NCBI GenBank assembly: GCA_018262095.1 | Contig: JAGTRW010000025.1 | Location: 1 to 64,000 of the forward strand | Direction of reading: 5' to 3' | Length of the DNA stretch: 64,000 nt | Source of the DNA: Pseudomonadota bacterium | GTDB taxonomy: Bacteria; Pseudomonadota; Gammaproteobacteria; Burkholderiales; Rhodocyclaceae | Shown here: piece by piece, positions 59,783 through 64,000 of the stretch | Layout: every line of letters starts with the position of its first letter | Numbering within the stretch: the first letter of the stretch is position 1 | Program-made: the position numbers and the translations under genes | The notes under the pieces: model-generated | Seen by the model: the letters and a program-made list of their open reading frames with translations, nothing else | Databases searched by the model: none | Told to the model about the DNA's origin: nothing

Positions 59783-61268
59783 GCGGCTGCTCGGCGCGCT
59801 GCTGCTCGGCGCCGCGAGCGTCGCCGCCTTTGCGCCGCTCGCCTGGTTTGCGCTCGCCTGGCTGACGCTCGGCGGACTCTTCGCGCTGCTCAGCAGAGCG
59901 AAAAGCCCGCGCGAAGGCGCGCTGCTCGGCGCCGCCTTCGGCTTCGGCCTATTCATCGGCGGCGTCTCGTGGGTCTATGTCAGCCTCAGCGTTTTCGGCG
60001 GCATGATGGCGCCGCTCGCGGGACTCGCCACCGTCCTTTTCTGCGCCGTGCTGTCGATCTACCCGGCGCTCGCCGGCACCCTGTATGTGCGCTTCTTGCC
60101 GTCGCATTGGTGGCAACGCGGCGTGTTCTTCGCCGCGCTGTGGACGCTCGGCGAATGGCTGCGGGGCTGGGTATTTACCGGCTTCCCCTGGCTCGCCGTC
60201 GGCTATGCCCAGGTGCCGCAGAGTCCCTTGGCCGGCTACGCGCCGGTCGTCGGCGTTTTCGGCGTTTCGCTCTTGACCGTGCTGCTCGCCACCTTGCTCC
60301 ACGAGGCAGCGATCCGCTGGCTGGCGCGAAAACACGCGGCGCGAAGCGCAAGACAACTGGCCGGCCCGCTGTCAGCCGCGCTGCTGCTGCTCGTCGCTGG
60401 CGCGCTGTTGCGGCCGCTGCAGTGGACCTCGCCGGTCGGCGACCCGCTCTCCGTCTCCCTGCTGCAGGGCAATATCGCGCAGGACATCAAGTGGAGCCCC
60501 GAGGGATTCGAAGAGTCCTTGCTCAGCTACTACCGCCTGGCGCTCAGAAATCCGGCGCAGTTGATCGTTCTGCCCGAAGCCGCGTTTCCGGTCTTTCTCG
60601 ATCAGCTTCCCGAAGGCTATCTCGATGAACTGGCGAAAATTTCAGCGAAACAGCACGGCGACCTGCTGTTCGGCATCGTCACCGGCGACCTGAGCGAGTA
60701 CGCCAACAGCGCGATCAGCCTGGGAAGCTCGCCTGAGCAGCGTTACAGCAAGTCGCACCTGGTCCCCTTCGGCGAATTCGTCCCGCCCGGCTTCTCCTGG
60801 TTCCTGTCCATTGCCGACATCCCGATGTCCGGGTTCACGCCGGGCGCACTCAAACAAGCGCCGATGAACATCGCTGGGCAGAAGATCGCCGTCAATATCT
60901 GCTACGAGGACGCCTTCGGCGAGGAAATCATCCACGCGCTGCCCGACGCCACGCTGCTCGTCAATCTGTCCAACGTCGCCTGGTTCGGCGACTCGCTGGC
61001 CCCGGCGCAGCACCTGCAGATCGCCCAGATGCGCGCGCTCGAGACCGGCCGCATGATGCTGCGCGCGACCAATACCGGGATGACCGCAATCGTCGGTGCC
61101 GACGGCAAGGTCCAGGGCGTTCTGCCGCCGTTCACGCGCGGCGCGCTAAGCGGCGAAGTCCAGGGCTATACCGGCAGTACGCCGTACGCGCGCTGGGGCA
61201 ATTGGCTGACGATCATCGCTGCGCTGCTGCTTGCAGCTTTCATCGGCCGGCGCAACACGGTATCCTGA
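59766..61268 (+). CDS. lnt: Apolipoprotein N-acyltransferase
   Basis: A 500-residue inner-membrane enzyme that adds the third acyl chain to lipoproteins. It has about six N-terminal helices, then a nitrilase-fold domain with the catalytic Glu271 (VLPEAAFP), Lys329 (SKSHLVPFGEF) and Cys379 (NICYEDAF), then a last helix. The start lies inside corC, as in relatives. It ends the conserved operon. Confidence 0.96.
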   Translation: MNRQPKRLLGALLLGAASVAAFAPLAWFALAWLTLGGLFALLSRAKSPREGALLGAAFGFGLFIGGVSWVYVSLSVFGGMMAPLAGLATVLFCAVLSIYPALAGTLYVRFLPSHWWQRGVFFAALWTLGEWLRGWVFTGFPWLAVGYAQVPQSPLAGYAPVVGVFGVSLLTVLLATLLHEAAIRWLARKHAARSARQLAGPLSAALLLLVAGALLRPLQWTSPVGDPLSVSLLQGNIAQDIKWSPEGFEESLLSYYRLALRNPAQLIVLPEAAFPVFLDQLPEGYLDELAKISAKQHGDLLFGIVTGDLSEYANSAISLGSSPEQRYSKSHLVPFGEFVPPGFSWFLSIADIPMSGFTPGALKQAPMNIAGQKIAVNICYEDAFGEEIIHALPDATLLVNLSNVAWFGDSLAPAQHLQIAQMRALETGRMMLRATNTGMTAIVGADGKVQGVLPPFTRGALSGEVQGYTGSTPYARWGNWLTIIAALLLAAFIGRRNTVS

Positions 61269-61296
61269 CGCTGGCACAATAGCGGAGGATGGCCCG

Positions 61297-61722
61297 ATGG
61301 CACTGCTTTCCTGGTCAAACCAGTACTCGATCGGCGACGATCTCATCGACACGGAACACGAAGAATTGTTTCGGCTGGTCAATGCCTTTCACGACCACTG
61401 GCAGGAAAAACGCAATCAGCAATCGATCGCCGAGCTGCTCAATCAGTTGATCACTTACGCCGAAATGCATTTCCAGCACGAGGAAGCGATCATGCTCGAC
61501 GCCGGTTTCCCGAGGCTTGCCGAGCACCAGCAAGTCCACGAAGCGATGGTCGAAACGATTTTCAAATTGCGCCAGTCGTTCGAGGCGAACGATAGCCACC
61601 TGGAGATGAATACCATGAAATTCATCAAGACGTGGCTGCTTGAGCACATCATCCAGAACGATTACCTCTTTCGCGACTTTCTGGTTCGTCAGAAAAATTC
61701 GCTCGAAACAGCGGCCCCCTAA
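61297..61722 (+). CDS. Bacteriohemerythrin
   Basis: A 141-residue oxygen-binding di-iron protein. The iron ligands fit: His21, His58, Glu62, His77, His81, His117 and Asp122. GGAGG sits 8 bases ahead of the ATG. Single-domain bacteriohemerythrins carry oxygen or sense it in microaerobic cells. It is monocistronic, between lnt and a sugar-phosphate epimerase. Confidence 0.93.
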   Translation: MALLSWSNQYSIGDDLIDTEHEELFRLVNAFHDHWQEKRNQQSIAELLNQLITYAEMHFQHEEAIMLDAGFPRLAEHQQVHEAMVETIFKLRQSFEANDSHLEMNTMKFIKTWLLEHIIQNDYLFRDFLVRQKNSLETAAP

Positions 61723-61772
61723 CCCACTCACCCAGCGACCTACCCACCGCAGTCCACCAGGAGAAGCATCAA

Positions 61773-62681
61773 ATGTCAGCCCAGTGCGTTGTTGAACAGC
61801 TCGTCAAAAACACCGGAATCACCCAGAGCAACTCCACCGAACTCTACCCGGCACAGCATCGACCGGGCGACAAAGGGCTGCCGATGCTGGTCGTCGAAAA
61901 CGCGCTGGGCCGCGCCGTGATCGCGCTGCACGGCGCGCATCTGATGGCATTCAAAGCGACCGGCCAGCGTGAAATGTTCTGGGTCTCGCCGAAGACCGCG
62001 CTCGAAGCCGGCACGCCGATTCGCGGCGGCATCCCGCTGTGCCTGCCGTGGTTCGGCCCGGGGCCTGACGGGAAATCGATGCACGGCTTCGCGCGCACCA
62101 TGGACTGGACGGTGGTCGCCGCCGAACGGCTCGACAATGGCGCGACGCGACTGGTTCTCGGACTCGATGGCGACGCCTCGGTCAGCGCACTGTGGCCGCA
62201 CGCTTTCGCCTTCCGCCTCGAAGTGACGGTCGGCAGCGAACTGACGCTGAAGATGAGCGTGCACAACCGCGGCACCGACGCGGCGCCGCTGGCCTTCGCC
62301 TTCCACACCTACTTTGCCGTGCCGGACGTCGCCAAGGCCAGCGTCGGCGGTCTCGAAGGGACGACCTACATCGACAAGATGGACAACTTCACGCGCAAAA
62401 CGCAGCAGGGCGAGGTGACGATAGCCGCGGTGACCGACCGCATCTATCTCGACGTCCCTGCACAGCAAACCCTGAAGAGCGCCGCAGGCCGCTTCACCAT
62501 CGATTCCGCAGCAAGCTGCGCGGTGGTCTGGAACGCCTGGAGCAACGACAAGAACATCGCCGATCTGGGCGAAGGCAACCATGTCGGTTATATCTGCGTC
62601 GAACGCTGCGACGTCGCCGACCGCGCGCTGACGCTGGCGCCCGGCGGCGAATACCAGATGACGATGACGCTCTCTTACTGA
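61773..62681 (+). CDS. D-hexose-6-phosphate mutarotase (YeaD-like)
   Basis: A 302-residue aldose-1-epimerase-fold protein that interconverts alpha and beta hexose-6-phosphates. Family marks are [40 protein letters not shown] and [10 protein letters not shown], with a catalytic His in FHTYFAV. AGGAGAAG precedes the ATG. No operon partner. Confidence 0.92.
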   Translation: MSAQCVVEQLVKNTGITQSNSTELYPAQHRPGDKGLPMLVVENALGRAVIALHGAHLMAFKATGQREMFWVSPKTALEAGTPIRGGIPLCLPWFGPGPDGKSMHGFARTMDWTVVAAERLDNGATRLVLGLDGDASVSALWPHAFAFRLEVTVGSELTLKMSVHNRGTDAAPLAFAFHTYFAVPDVAKASVGGLEGTTYIDKMDNFTRKTQQGEVTIAAVTDRIYLDVPAQQTLKSAAGRFTIDSAASCAVVWNAWSNDKNIADLGEGNHVGYICVERCDVADRALTLAPGGEYQMTMTLSY

Positions 62682-62760
62682 GCAAGCGCAGGACGCCAGG
62701 TTCGCCTGGCTGCAAAAACCAAGTAAAATCGCCTTTTATTCAGCATCGACAAAGCCACAC

Positions 62761-63436
<676 letters not shown>

Positions 63437-63440
<4 letters not shown>

Positions 63441-64000
63441 ATAACAGCTTACTGATTGAACTGCGCACCGAAGAACTGCCGCCCAAATCGCTCAAGGCGC
63501 TGTCCGAATCCTTTGCCAGCGGCGTTTTCGCGGCGCTCAAGGAACAGGCCTTCGCCTCGGCACAGAGCGTGTGCACCGCGTACGCAACGCCGCGCCGGCT
63601 GGCGCTGCTGATTACCGACATCGCCGCCCAACAACCCGACCGCCTGATCGAAAAAAAGGGCCCGGCGGTGGCTAGCGGCATAGACGCCGACGGCCGCCCG
63701 ACGCGTGCGCTCGAAGGCTTCATGCGCTCGGCCGGCGTCAGTTTTGAACAGATGCACAAGGTCGCCGACGGCAAGGCCGAGTACTTCGTCGCGCGCAGCG
63801 AGAAGAAGGGCGAGCCGATCGACGCTCACCTCGCCGAAATCGTCAGCGCCGCGCTCAAAAAACTGCCGATCCAGAAGCTCATGCGCTGGGGCGACTCCGA
63901 AGTCCAGTTCGTTCGTCCGGTGCACGGCCTGATCATGCTGCACGGCAACCGCGTCGTTCCCGGGCAAGTGCTGGGCCTGACCGGCGGCAAGACGACGCTC
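63437..64000 (+). CDS. glyS: Glycyl-tRNA synthetase beta subunit, N-terminal part; runs off the window
   Basis: The 188 visible codons match Gly[21 protein letters not shown] at the start, then [20 protein letters not shown] and [20 protein letters not shown]. GlyS binds and charges tRNA-Gly with GlyQ. Its ATG overlaps the glyQ stop (ATGA). This gene itself seems intact as far as seen, so the damage is confined to glyQ. Confidence 0.95.

Overview
The window looks like GC-rich betaproteobacterial chromosome, most likely from the Rhodocyclales. The conserved block miaB-phoH(ybeZ)-ybeY-corC-lnt-glyQ-glyS, a DUF3579 gene, leuCD in core-genome style, a TRAP-type sugar-acid system and many NarL/LysR-type regulators all fit this. 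The glyQ region joins sequence that looks as if it came from two closely related strains, so the source may be a metagenome assembly.

Layout. (1) 1-6.2 kb: a sugar-acid (probably L-galactonate/altronate) catabolic operon on the minus strand, with tagaturonate reductase, a zinc dehydrogenase and a DctPQM TRAP transporter. It faces a PrpR-like sigma-54 activator. A perfect -24/-12 promoter and upstream TGTTTCA/TGAAACA palindromes lie between them. dctM lacks about 86 internal codons. (2) 6.2-15.9 kb: a small Cys-rich protein, a LysR regulator, an ACP-acyl-AMP ligase-PlsC fusion, a universal stress protein, a two-component system (CheB-CheR-PAS-histidine kinase plus NarL-type regulator) and pcm. 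(3) 16-36.6 kb: a protein quality-control island with four Hsp20-type proteins, a J-domain-less DnaJ, CbpA/CbpM, Lon, an AmrS-type radical SAM protein, a patatin and a zinc alcohol dehydrogenase. It is interrupted by a polyamine ABC transporter plus P-type ATPase operon. (4) 36.7-43.8 kb: pncA-pncB, leuCD, and regulators with small membrane proteins. (5) 44.3-50.2 kb: an ECF42-type sigma factor with DGPF/YciI, VOC, AHSA1, DHFR-like and YdeI-like genes. (6) 50.2-54 kb: a gene-poor, apparently decayed stretch around one enolase-superfamily sugar-acid dehydratase. (7) 54-64 kb: two tRNAs and housekeeping genes, ending in a damaged glyQ and the start of glyS.

The most interesting signal is a repeated promoter architecture in the stress island: an inverted repeat of the form AAATAC-N10-GTATTT (or GAATAC-N10-GTATTC), then 18-19 bases, then a CTAGACT-like -10 element. 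Six good copies lie in front of the hsp20, dnaJ-like, adh and small-protein genes, with weaker copies before cbpA and before the two-component system. This places the palindrome near -42, where a class II activator would bind. It suggests a dedicated stress regulon, and the NarL-type regulator at 11.0-11.7 kb is a plausible but unproven candidate for the factor that binds it.
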